Positions 46,928-59,061 of a DNA stretch of 64,000 nucleotides are shown here, one piece after another. Source of the stretch: Laetiporus sulphureus 93-53 (taxonomy: Eukaryota; Basidiomycota; Agaricomycetes; Polyporales; Laetiporaceae); contig NW_024468551.1 in the NCBI RefSeq assembly GCF_001632365.1, positions 2,602 through 66,601 on the forward strand. Direction: 5' to 3'. Every line of letters starts with the position of its first letter. Position 1 is the first letter of the stretch. The notes below the pieces were generated by a model, which saw nothing but the letters and a program-made list of their open reading frames with translations, was not told the origin of the DNA and did no database searches. Made by a program: the position numbers and the translations under genes.

Positions 46928-48921
46928 GTATCTTCCTGGACTATGCCACTGGGGGATGTGAAGTTCGATCCGATCGAGCGGTGCGTTCGAGTGAAAAGGC
47001 GAGGACTATTCTCAAGGTTGATGACGACGACGATATCAATGAGCGGGTATCGGGATCTAGCCGCAGACACGGAGGTTAATACCTGTTCATCTGTGGGAGG
47101 GACGCCAACCAAAGATATCATAGTGCACTGAGTATTTCTCCTCTATCTTCATGAGACTAGTATCAGCGGCAACTGAGGAACTGAAAATTCATGCTGACCA
47201 TGGGAACTTACTCGGCTACGGCGTTGCCGAGGCTACATGAGGCTTGAAGCTTGAAGCTTCTGGGACATCCGTTTGGACTGCGTCCCCGCGCCCTTGGCAG
47301 AATCACTATCCTTGATGGCTCGGTGAAAGCCGCAAAGGATCGTCTATTCACCGTGATACAATCTGGAGAGATCCTGGGAATGTATCAATCAAAAACGATC
47401 AGGCGGAACGAGTACGGTGCCTGCATGCCGATTCGAAGCATCGTTACGCTTCGCACCGAGCCATAATGTCACCCCGAGATTTTAGCGAAGACCTTTCATC
47501 GATCTAATCATGGCTCGTCTCGAATGGCATCAGCGGTAGCTAGTCGATCATAAGCCAGCCTTAAAGCTTAAGCATGAGTGCAGCCTACTGCATACCTGCA
47601 TCGAGGCGGACGTCCATTTGCACCGAACGACACCGTACAGCACGGAATAGCTAGGTTGAGATCGCACAAGGTTTCAATAAAAAGAATGCATCAACTGTAC
47701 GTACTGCGGCGATCACAAAGCAGGAGGTTGCCGTGAATACGAATAGTTGCGTTCTCATCTGGAACGTCGGTATTGGTAAGGTGACAGCGAAGCAGGCCCT
47801 GGGAACATAATAAAGTTGCATTCTCACCTTGCTTGTAGAACTTCGCAGTAGCAAGGCGGCGTAAGACTAATCAGGTGGCAGTTGTTACCACTACGCCCAC
47901 GGAGAAGAACCTTCACAATATATACCATAGAAGGTTCTACTTAGTTGTGCGACTTATTGTATGACATGCGCGGTATGAAGCAACTTCGAGAAAAGAAGGC
48001 GGAAACGGCGAGCTCACCTTTCAGCATGCGGTCCTCCGTGCCTAGATCCAGAAATAGAGCAGGTCTACGGCACTAGGCTCGAGCGTACTGACACGTAAAT
48101 GACAACATGTCGTCATGAAAGGGCGCATAGATTGACGACCCGCATTCAATTAACGTGTCTCGCGATTTTGTATACGAGACTCTCGCCTGTCGAGCATCCT
48201 CACACCATGCACTATATTGGCTGGTTCCCAGGTTTCCGTCCCTGGAACACGTATTCCCAGGATGAAATCAGGTATTTGGACAGTGAGCCACATATTCGGC
48301 AAAGGTTGGATGTCGTGCCCCACATATGACCCGGTGAAAGAGTGTAGCCGGACGGAGGGCGGTCATCTGCTTTGTCAAATCAGCAGTACCAATAAATAGC
48401 AGCGTTTCTGTTCTATTGATCTATTCGGAATGTGTCCTGAATACTGAATCAACATAGACATGTGTTGTCGATTATAGCGAAACAAACGGTATTGCTGGAT
48501 TATTTTCGGCGGCAAAACCGCTTCAACTCACCGATAAAGTAAAGGAGGCTCAAGGAAAATCTAGACACCATACAGAGGCTTTCTGGATCGCGGGGAGTGT
48601 CATCATAGTCTGACTTATCGTATAGTCAAAGCACCAACTTAACTCGATCAATCGACTCTGTACCGAACGATTGAGAGCCGGAGGTGATGGAGTACAACAC
48701 CATAAATGTCCAGGGATCGGTGGATGGACAGAAGACGCACCGCATCGTATAATCAAAAAAGCGCCTCGTTCTCTCGGATAATATCATTAATCTTGTGATC
48801 AACAACAGAGAAAATTATCAGTCCATGTATTCTGGTAACTGTGGATGACCTACGTGACATTCGTTTTGAACATCGACAATGTTCCTTCTTTGAGAAGGGC
48901 CTCAGTCACTTAGGAGGGCCG

Positions 48922-49509
48922 TTAGACAGCTGCAAAGAAGTGCGTTGTTTGGAAGCCCGGATTTCGGTACCGTGATGGTATCCATACCTTGGTCGTCCTG
49001 AAGATCCTAAGAATAGGCAGATTGGAAGGGAGTGCTAATCTTGCTGAAAAGGAGAAGGAGCACGAGGGGCCACTCAGTAAGTATCCTACAATGATCATTT
49101 TGAATCGGTTCGAAAGAGCCGGATCTATGGTGTAGGATCCGACCAGGTCACGATGGAATCGCTCCGTGGATCTCAAGGTCGACGGATGTGCTTCGAAAGC
49201 ATTCTCATATACTAAGACAAGCTGTCCGGATAGAAGATATAGACGATCACAGTGTGGATCTAAGCCAGCCACAAGTCCCGTCTCTTCATCGATTCCTGTC
49301 TCGTTCATGTTCCGTTGTATCGAACATGTACAGACAATATCATGCAAGTCTCCCGTGTCGACACAGGCGGACCGCCAAAATTCCTTCGCTCTGGCTCGAA
49401 TGGGAAGCACTGTCAGCGATGCTGGAGCATGCGGATGAAGATCACAGATGAGGAGCGATTGAGTCAAGAAAGTCAAACGAATACATGCCTGCTCCACAGG
49501 TACGTGCAA
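48922..49509 (-). other. unassigned open frame, possible exon(s) of a second gene in unit 1
   Basis: About 195 codons without an ATG at its start (TTG), reading KEFWRSACVDTGDLHDIVCT, GLVAGLDPHCDRLYLLSGQ and VYENAFEAHPSTLRSTERFH. The composition looks protein-like up to about 49080, and the last ~50 codons look random, so a splice site near 49075 is likely. Downstream, EALLKEGTLSMF...TNVT at ~48.85 kb aligns with RALLLTNGVRF...VNVT at the end of a minus frame in unit 2 (54940-55179). No family is recognised. Confidence 0.3.
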
Positions 49510-50162
49510 AGAAACTAAACAATGATAAGTGAGCTGAACCCTTACCGAGAACTATAAGCTTTCTTGGTTGCTTTCCTCCTCGTTCTCCAGTGCTCCACCC
49601 AGACTGCGCCTTGTGCCCATATTCATATCGCGCCCTGGTCCGAAATAATTTATTCAAGGAAGTTCGGCTAGGTGGTCACCACAGAGATCATCGATCAAGC
49701 CTCAGGCTCAAGGTCTCTTGCCGCCAGCGAGAAGTTGCAAATCTGTAGCCAGGAGCCAGGACGGTCTGTCACCAATGACCATCGACGCGTCTCGTCACTA
49801 GTCACTAGTTGTGTCACGAGCACACTCTCACGCGCGTCAATAGTCACGCATTCATCGCATGCCTGCTTTTCTCAAGATGTCATTTTTTACTATGTAGATC
49901 ATTCACATCGAAAGTTAGTACATGGAGAAACGTTACACTGGTATACTTCTACAACTATTTTTATCATCAATGTCAAGTTGCCTGATTGCGGTGTTCAATC
50001 CACTTAGTTAGTTTGGAGAATTGAACAGAAGAAGCGGAACACCGAATTGCATTCGTTATGATCATTTGGCATCGATCATCTCACCGTAATCACTATATTA
50101 CACGCCATCTTCAAAACGTAATCGAACAGAACGCTGATCGGCAGCTTCACATGCGAAGCAGA

Positions 50163-53068
50163 TTAACATGACGAAGGTACGAGGCCTTCCAATCCATGAC
50201 ATGAATCGAAAATCTTCCCGAATGGGTGAAAAGGGCCGTCGAGCGGCTCCGAAGGACAGCCGTTGAGAACAGAGAAGTTGATCTGGGGATCGCGATAAAA
50301 TAGCATGCAACGGTTTCGCGAAGAGATCAACTAACCGAGTTGACCCCATAGAGTAGCAGTTGCCCTATCGTCTGTAAAAAGGCTTCAGTCTCCCGATGAC
50401 GTTTGGCGCCAGGTATCAGGTGTCGTGCCGAGGGAGGGCGCGTAGCCGTTGCCAACGAATCAAACGCCCCCGCCTTCTTAATCCACTGCGAACGAAGTCA
50501 GGACTAGAGGGATAGACCATTACTGCCATCGACCTACTAGAGAATGAACTGGATGAGGCGACACTTCAATGAACGTCGTACGTTCGCCGCACTTGTTCAA
50601 TAGACCGATAATGGCAGGCAAGAATAGCATAGGCTGTTGCAGATTATCCCAGAGGTAGTCCACAGTGTACCCACAGGATTGGAACTCAGCAGTAACCATG
50701 GACATATCGGGGATGGAAGGAATGAATGGGCCCGCATATCGGGAGAAAATCCTGCTCAGCTCCGAGCGGTACGCGTCTTCGCAGGCATCCACAAAAGGCG
50801 AATGTACCCCTGTAGTCACTGGCAACTTGCGAGCAATAACACCGTCCACATAGGTATCGATGTACTTCGTTAACAAATTGACGAGGACTTCTGAACCAGA
50901 GAACACGGTATCCGTAGGGCTCAGGGGCGCAGCCACGTAAAGCTTGCTGGACTCTTCCTTTCTCAGCTTGTTGAGAGAAGCAACAGTGTCTGCATATCCA
51001 CGAATGCGATCGACGTTGCAGCCGGAAACTGCGAACATGGCACCTCCCATATTGTCAACCATGGCGAGAGCACGTCCTCGGGAAATTGCGATTTCTATGA
51101 CCATCTAGGTGGAAGTGTCACATTATTGTATTAGATGGTCGAACCTGAAAACTTACTTCACGAGGCATAGCACCGGAAGCGTACATAGCAGCGGTAACCC
51201 CGATGGAGGGACCCACGATAGCGTCTGGCTTAATGCCCAGAGACGTCAGAAGATCGAACATGGCAATTTGGAAGAATGTCATGGAGACCGATATGATAGC
51301 GGCTGGCCAAGTGGAGCTCTCCGCGAGAGGAGACGATGTTGGAGGGTCTGCGACAAACAGTCCCGTCTCCTGCAGGAACGAGTTCCCAGTATATGCGAAG
51401 TACGCTTTATCGCAAGCATGGATGCTCTCGCGAAAAACTGAATACGTAGCCATGAAGTCGCGTCCTTGCTGCCAATGGTGCGGACCTTGACCAGAGAAGC
51501 AAAACACGAGCGGGTTGGGCCGCTTCTCTACCGCAACCGGGTCTGGAAAGGCCGCGCTCTGGAGACAGTCAGCAACTGCGTAAGTTCTCCATGGCATCTG
51601 CCGTGCACGGTTGCCGAGGCGTGCGGAAAGCGTAAGTGCAGTGTGTTCTGCGCATCGATCCTTATGAAATCTTTCCGATGTATTCACAGCTTTGAGTGAA
51701 AGAGCGCCTACGGAGAGCTTGTTTAGTGTGGCTGATTTCGATAGCTGATTAGTAGTACGCACCGATGGCGAAAAGGAAAGGCCCATCTTTGAGTATATGT
51801 ATGTCTGGATGCTCGGGACGTCGCTCATGCTCGATAGGGTGTCTGATGCCAGTTCCAAAACTGCGAGGTTCAAGGAAATACAGCTTGAGCACAACAGTTT
51901 CATATGCATCACAAATAGCTTGCGCTTACGCCTTGGGACTGGGCGTGGTGAGCGGGCCTGCGATGGACTCGAAAGATGTCAGTGAGATGCCGGTGTAGGT
52001 GGCGTAAATGTTGTCACGGTCTTTGACGGCGAGATCGTGGCGCTTTAACACCACAGCGCTCACTGCGGAACAATTGCGAGATTATGTTTCGGACTCGTTG
52101 AATTGAAGGAATCTGGACGCGCACCAGCATTGCCGTGAACGGAGCCATTGACCTCATCAATAGAACTCAAAGTGGAAGCGATGCTCGCGACAACAGCTTG
52201 GGAGCACTGTCCGTCTGCGATTGCTTCAACAGCCAGTTGCGTAGCACTTTGGCGTGGAGAGAAAGCAGTATCTAGCGTGAAGGATGGTCCCAAAAGATCT
52301 AAAGCGCATTTGATGTGATTTACAGCATTGGACAGCCATACACCCGTTGTGCAGCAAGCTATACATGCAATTCAGCAAATCGCAGCACTGCAGGTGTGAT
52401 GCGACTGACCTCCAGCCTGCGTAATGTCCATCTCAAGGATCATGTTTCCTCGAACTGTGGAGAGTGCATGTGGACGACCAGTATGGTAGTGAATACACAA
52501 TACGCACTGCATTCGACATATACACCAGTTCTCGTGCCGCGATATTCCACACCGCTGTGTTCCAAAGCACCGAATATTCGAGTGAGCCTGAAATGACATC
52601 ATAAGCATGCGTTTGCATAACGAAATTCGATTCGTTATCTCACAAGATGACTTCCATGACGGGAACATGAGGGTACTCCATAGGAGTAACACCTAATTCC
52701 TGCAGGTCTTGATTGTAAAGTCCGCGAGGAAACCTAGTCTTCTGCAGAGAGACTGTCAGTCCAGTTGACCGTCAGCGCATGAAAAAGCAACCATATACAG
52801 TGTGGGCCTTTGCAGGGGTTATATCATGGTGCGCTACGACGTTACAGCAGACGGAAGGCACAGTGTTGATGCTGACACTCTTGCGAAACTCGTAGCATGT
52901 TTCAGCATCAAGGCCATGCGCATCATTGGCAGGCGCAGAGATAGAGATGCCTTCAATGAATGTGATGTGAGCGGAATAAGAGAAATATAAAGGGCGAATG
53001 CAAGACGTACCGAGGATAGCGACTGCATTGGAGTCAGGGTTGGAGTAGCTAGGGAGTTTCGCTGGCAT
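50163..53068 (-). CDS. truncated polyketide synthase KS-AT, copy 2, ~769 aa, possible nonsense codon
   Basis: Ten exons matching copy 1: 53068-53011, 52950-52799, 52741-52644, 52587-52508, 52358-52125, 52062-51763, 51707-51157, 51104-50538, 50485-50336, 50282-50163. KS: NPDSNAVAILG, ALEHSGVEYRGTRTGVYVE, DLLGPSFTLDTAFSP (catalytic Cys to Phe), VVLKRHDLAVKDRDN. In exon 6 the frame meets TAA at 51925-51927, where copy 3 has AAA. However, the TAA sits in a GTAAGC donor, and a 69-nt intron ending CCTCGCAG would remove it in frame, giving ~746 aa. AT: FCFSGQGPHHW, VGPSIGVTAAMYASGAM, ISRGRALAMVD, TGVHSP, VEVSPHPVHSL. It ends INFSVLNGCPS plus ~28 residues. KS is inactive by sequence; AT may be active. 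TATA-like TTTAAAAT near 53125-53133. Confidence 0.8.
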
Positions 53069-53124
53069 TGCGGCTATGAGGAATACAGGAAGCCAGACTG
53101 AAGACTTCGAATGAGTCTGCCTTC

Positions 53125-53133
53125 ATTTTAAAT
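53125..53133 (-). promoter_or_regulatory. TATA-like element of KS-AT copy 2
   Basis: TTTAAAAT on the minus strand about 60 bp before the ATG at 53068. Confidence 0.4.
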
Positions 53134-55331
53134 GGCGGCCTCATGGGTTGCGCCATGCTGACTTCAGGGGCACCTTCGAGATGGAGGGCAAAACCTTTTC
53201 CCAAGGCCGACGACGATGACATTAGCGAGTGAATTTTGAGAGAAGATCTAGCTGCAGATGTATATGTTAATGCTCGCTCTATTGCATCTTCGGCGGACAT
53301 GTCCACCAATGGTGCTTACATGTAGAGGTCCGAGTGTCCGCCTTCCGTCGTTGTTCGCCCAGTATCCGATGTATTTATCATAGGAAGCTGTGAGAGCCTC
53401 GGATCATCCCAACCATGAGAGTGGTGCGATGACACCGATACAGATTATTCGATGGGGAGATGCCGATGCTTCGGAGTACCTGATTTTCGGAACTGCTAAA
53501 ACGTTCGACCTTGGCAGCAGAGCCGGTGTTCTTCGTGGGCTGGGACGATATGCGTGGGGATCATCCATTCAAAATGAATGATTGTGTGAAGTCGAGGTGT
53601 TCCGTGCATATGGCGGTCAGCCATTTGCAAATTATCCTGTGAAATGATTACGTCATTTTCTTGCCAGCGCGTTGTCTTGAGCTTTCACTTAGAAACGCAG
53701 TTATGGCACCCTGTCAATGATTGAAGTCAGCCTTGAAGCTTGAAGCTTAATCACCTGTGAGCCTGCGCGCCTTCATCGACTCAAGGGACCCGAAACTGTC
53801 ATGACTAAAGGCCATAGCCCGGAATAACCAGCTTTGGTTGACGTGAGGCCCCCTCGAAGGACGGAACGCACCAATGGGGTTTAGCGCGGCGATCGCAAAA
53901 CATCAAGTTGCCAGAAACGTATCGAACGTTGAATACATCCTCACCTTCGACATGCACTTCTTTCGCATTCAAACGGCGAAGCAGGGCCCAAAATATGAAA
54001 TGGTCGCATCTTCACCTTGATCGTGGACCTTGCTTTGTCTTACGGATCGAGGGTGAAATGTTCCTGAGATGCGAAAGTGGGTGAACGAAAGCGATTCGCG
54101 TTAAGGGACAACTTCATAAGGGAAGGCAAAGCGGCGAGCTCCGCATGTCAGCACGAATCCCCGTGTCTTGGTACCGCAAGTTGGCGAGATAAGGCAGGCC
54201 CATGATGCGACAATCGTGTTGTAGTGGCATGTTAATGGCAGTGTCTGCTCAGTAAAGAGTAAATGGGTTGCCGGTCCGAGTTCAATTGGTGCACCTCACC
54301 ACCTTCACTGCGACGCTTCTGCATCTGGAATTGGGTCCCTGTATGCGAGTGAGAGGACGACTTCTCAACCTTCCACCTCCTACACATGTACACGGTTCTA
54401 TGCTTCAGCTTAACATGCAAGCCACATAGCTTGTAATCGGCGGGAGCGTGATTACCGTATGGCATTCCAAATGGAATCCGGCGACAAATGTAGCCGGGGA
54501 GCAAAGTTCATACTTGCGGTGCACTGAAACGGCAGTCATCCTCTAATCAAAGGACGCCTCTCCCAACACATACAAGGGCGTTGGCCTGTAGTGTCAATTA
54601 GAATGGATCAGTGTGATGGCGCTAAATTGCGGGCAGCGTGTAAGTCCCTTCAACTCAGCGTTGAAGCAAATCAGATTCCAGCGAGCCAGTGAATACTGCA
54701 TGGAATCTATGCAAATGTGGGAGAATGCCGTTATCCTTTAACAGGCCGTATGGTCAGAACAGTGATTCAGACTGCCCCAGCGTACCGAAGGTTTCAGCAT
54801 GATGGAAATCAAAGAACGAGGACGTGGTCTAGATACCAGAGGATGGTCAACAGACGCGCATCGTGCATGCCAATGCTCTAAAAAGCGCCTCATATCTCCA
54901 ACAATGCCAAACCTGTGGATTCCGTTCGGAATGAATGACCTATGTAACGTTCACGCCTAGATGCGGACATGTTACACATTCGAAGCGAACTCCATTGGTC
55001 AGGAGAAGTGCACGACAGAGGAACTGACATACTGATTGGTATGCTTCTGTCATGAGCTGCGCGGGTGCAAACTCAACAATGAACGTGGGCCTTCGTGCCG
55101 TACGAGGACAACCACTGATCGACAAAACTAGTAAGTCGGGCAGCGACTCCTTATCTTGCGAAAGAAGCGGCCTAAGCAAAATGAGCGGGAATCCGAAGCC
55201 GCACGATACAAAACTTCGTCCAAATCAGTGTAGAATCGTTCTTCCGTGACTCAAAATCGGCAGGTGCGCCTGATACTGAAACGTTGTCTGGATCATGCTC
55301 TGCATGAGTCTACAGTGAAATCCGGCTGGAA

Positions 55332-55436
55332 NNNNNNNNNNNNNNNNNNNNNNNNNNNNNNNNNNNNNNNNNNNNNNNNNNNNNNNNNNNNNNNNNNNNN
55401 NNNNNNNNNNNNNNNNNNNNNNNNNNNNNNNNNNNN
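55332..55436. other. assembly gap (105 N)
   Basis: Run of N inside the spacer of unit 2. The repeated nature of the region makes a collapsed or mis-joined repeat possible; the gap length may be nominal. Confidence 0.98.
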
Positions 55437-56208
55437 ATAAGCCCGCGCCCCCGACTCAGATACTGCTAGCACAGAAGAGGATAGTTGCCGTCGAGTCATC
55501 GGTAGCAGGCCCGAGTGTACCTTGTGAGCTGTCTCCAGCTGTCTCCGTAGTCTCGATGGCCGCCTTCATGGGTCTACCTTGCATTGTGCACTATGTCCTA
55601 TGCATTATGCTAAGCGATCCATTTATCGCAGTGGAAGGTCGCATCTCTCTGGCTCGCCTCTTGTTATGAAAACTCCTCCGGTCCGTAGACAGCCGCTGCG
55701 CTTAAGATTATGTACTTGAGTGAAGGCACCACGAGATTCTCCTAAGATGCACATTGTCATCAGCGACATTTGAATGAACAGCAGAGCGAAACCACGATGC
55801 TCATAGGGCCATGGATGCGTCCACCAAAGACACTCCATGTCAGGGCGCGTCATGTCAGGAAAATTATGTTTACAGTGAGACGCAGCAAGCGATCACTCTG
55901 CCTACTGTGGCCAAGTTGGAAAGTCAAATAGACCGGCCCCCAATGAATTGGTCCCATTGGTCATGGTCAGCACATCGCAGCCAGGGCTCAAAGTGGTAAA
56001 ATCTGCATGTAAGACGGTTCGCCATAAGAGTCGCTGAGCGTGTACATATTGTTGCATTCAAAAGTTGCTACTTAGCAAGAGGAGGAGCATGAGGAAGCGG
56101 AACACATAGCTGTGCATTTGATATGACCATTTGGCGACGATGGTCTCAACGTAGTTACTGCATTACACGTTAGCCTCAAATTGCAGCGTCACATGGATCA
56201 AACATATT

Positions 56209-59061
56209 CTAGAATGGGCATGCAATGCCTTCAAGCGGCTCCGAAGGACAGCCGTTTAGAACTGAGAAGTTGATCTGAGGATCACGATAAAATAGGATGC
56301 AACAGTTCTCCAGGAAAGTCGACTGACCGAATTGACGCCGTAGAGCAGCAGTTGCCCTATCATCTGTAGAAAGGCTTCAGTCTCCCGATGACGTTTGGTT
56401 CCAGCTACTAGATGTCGTGCTGAGGGTGGACGCGTGGCCGTTGCCAATGAGTCAAAGGCCCCTGCCTTCTTGATCCACTAACAGGTACGTCAGGACTCAG
56501 GTGACAAATGACTATCCCATCGATGACCTACTTGAGAGTTAATTGGGTGGGGTGATATCTCGACGAACGTGGTGCGTTTTCCGAACTTGTCTAAGAGACC
56601 CATAATGGCGGGCAAGAACAGCATAGGCTGCTGCATATTGTCCCAGAGGTAGTCAACGGTATAGTCTCCAGATCGGAATTCGGCGGTCACCATGGACATA
56701 TCGAGAGTGGAGGGGATGAATGGGCCTGCGTAGCGGGAAAAGATCCTGGCCAGCTCGGTGCGGTACGCATCTTCACAAGAATTCACCAAAGGTGAATGCA
56801 CCCCCGTACTCACGGGCAACTTGCGTGCAACAACTCCATCCACTTCAGTGTCGATATACTTCACCAACAGATCAATAAGGACCTCCGAACCAGAGAAAAC
56901 GGTAGTTGTAGGGCTAAGAGGGGAAACCATATAGAGCTTGTTCGCCTCTTTCTCCAGCTGAGTGAATGAAGAGACAACATCCGCATAGCCATGAACGGTA
57001 TCGATGTCGCAGCCAGAGACTGCGAACATGGCACCTCCCGTACTGTCAACCATGGCAAGGGCACGCCCTCGCGCTATTGCAATTTCTACGGCCATCTTTG
57101 GCGGAAAGTCACATCAGTATCGTAATCCCTCGAATCTTTGAGCACTTACTTCGCGGGGCATGGCATTGGAAGCATACATGGCGGCAGTCACTCCGATGGA
57201 GGGTCCTACGACAGCGTCTGGCTTGATTCCAAGAGATATCAGGAGGTCGAGCATGGCAATCTGAAAGAACGTCATGGAGACAGATATAACAGCGGCTGGC
57301 CAAGTGGAGCTCTCCGCAAGAGGAGAGAATGTTGGGGGATCTGCGACAAACAGTCCAGTCTCTTCCAAAAATGACTTGCCAGTATACGCCGAGTACGCTC
57401 GATCGCAAGCATCGATACTCTCGCGGAAGACTGAGAATGTGGCCATGAGATCACGTCCTTGCAGCCAATGATGCGGACCTTGACCAGAGAAGCAAAAAAC
57501 GAGAGGGTTGGACCGCTTCTCTGCCAACACTGGGTCAGGAAACGTCGCACTCTGCAGACAATCGGCAACTGTATAGGTTCTCCATGGCATCTGCCGAGCG
57601 CGATTTCCAAAATGTGCGCATAGCGTAAGTGGAGAATGCCCTACACACTGATCCTTGTAGCTCTTTTCCAACGCATGCGCACTTTTGGGCGAGAGAGCAC
57701 CTGTAGAGAGCACGTTCATAACTGTTGATCTAGAAAGCGCATTATGAATACATACCGATGGCGATGAGGAAAGGCCCATCTTTCAATGTATGTATATCTG
57801 GATGCTCGGGGCGTTGATCGTGCTCAAGAAGGTGTCTGATGGCGATCCCAAAACTGCGAGGCGGAAGGAAATCTACGTAATGGCGTTTAACATCTGCATT
57901 TCTCTCCTGCGCTTTGGCTTCGGGACTGGGCGTGATGACCGAATCATTGACGGAGCCGAAAGAGGTTGGTGAAATACCGAGATGGGTGGCAAGAATGTTG
58001 TCTCTGTCCTTCACGGCGAGATCATGGCGCTTGATCACGACAGCGCTCGCTGCGGATAATCAAGAAGTCGGTCTTTGGGGAATTATTCGGATCATATATT
58101 TGGGATGCGTACCAATTCCGCCGTGAGTAGAACTGTCGGCCTCCTGAAAAGATTCGAAGTCGAAATCGATGTTCACGACGACGGCTTGGTCGCAATTTCC
58201 ATCTATGACAGCTTGAATGGCTAGCTGTAGAGCAGTTTGGCGTGAAGAGCATGCGGGATCAATCGCGAATGATGGCCCCATAAAGTCAAAAGCACATCTA
58301 ATGCGGTTTATGACATTGGCGAGCCATGCATTCGTTATGGAACAACCTGCACAAATGACTCAGCGAGCCGCATCGCTGCAAATGAGATGCAGCTGACCTT
58401 CAGCTTGAGGAGTGTCGATATCAGGAATTGCATCTCTTCGAGCTATGAGTTGTACATGCGAATGATGTATATATGAATGAATGCACAATACGCACTGCAT
58501 TCTACGTATACACCGGTGTGCGTTCCGCGACAATCAACACCGCTTCGCTGCACGGCATTGAACACATGATAAAGTCTAAGATGAGAGCGTCAGTATGCTA
58601 TTTGATGGTGCAATGAAAGATTGTCTCCTCACACGATGATTTCCATGACTTTGGCAGCGTCATCATAGTCGACGGGAGTGATATCCAACTCGTGGAGATC
58701 GTCAGAGGAGAAGCCGGAGACGGATCCGGCCTCTGCCTACACTCGGTCTGTTAGTTCCATTAACCTCAGTGCACGGAAAGCAAAGATATACAGCGTAATT
58801 CTTCTCAGAGGCTGTACCACGATGCGGTTCGGATTCACAGTGATTATAAGGCACAGTACCGATGCTGGCGCTCTTGGGGCACTCACAGAGCGCTTCGACA
58901 TCCAAAACACGTGCCTCATCACCTGATGCAGAGGTAGAGAAGCCTTCAATGACAGACGTGTTAGCTGAAGACGAAATGTACATGGGGGCGTTGCAAGACG
59001 GACCGAGGATAGCGACTGCGTTACAGTCGGGGTTGGAGTAGCTAGGGAGTTCCGCTGCCAT
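56209..59061 (-). CDS. truncated polyketide synthase KS-AT, copy 3, 750 aa, KS cysteine kept
   Basis: Ten exons: 59061-59004, 58943-58792, 58736-58633, 58575-58496, 58346-58113, 58049-57756, 57700-57150, 57095-56532, 56477-56328, 56274-56209. All join in frame. The first intron has a weak donor (GTCCGT). KS: NPDCNAVAILG, AVQRSGVDCRGTHTGVYVE, FDFMGPSFAIDPACSSRQTA (Cys present; DTACSS has become DPACSS), VVIKRHDLAVKDRDNILAT. The segment that should hold HGTGT and NIGH is missing: PSPEAKAQ is followed within ~15 residues by PRSFGIAIRHLLE, like the KS C-terminal end, and then the linker FLIAIGALSPKS. AT: FCFSGQGPHHW, VGPSIGVTAAMYASNAM, ARGRALAMVD, TGVHSP, VEISPHPINS. It ends GCPSEPLEGIACPF. This is the cleanest copy. 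An upstream in-frame ATG at 59166 exists, but homology favours 59061. Confidence 0.85.

Larger units (their letters stand above)
46864..50162. other. 3.3-kb spacer of unit 1, with a possible decayed second gene
   Basis: Beyond the promoter, mostly frameless DNA with patches shared with the other units. The exception is the minus-strand open frame at 48922-49509, listed separately. I see no other gene. Confidence 0.5.
53069..56208. other. 3.1-kb spacer of unit 2
   Basis: Contains promoter DNA, patches shared with units 1 and 3, a short minus frame at 54940-55179 (TFIVEFAPAQLMTEAYQSVC) and an assembly gap. No complete gene is visible. Confidence 0.5.

Noticed and set aside
47245..47270. AGCTTGAAGCTTGAAGCTT-like repeat as a regulatory array
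   Set aside because: Only two to three short copies, and the version in unit 2 lies at a different distance from its gene; treated as spacer similarity.
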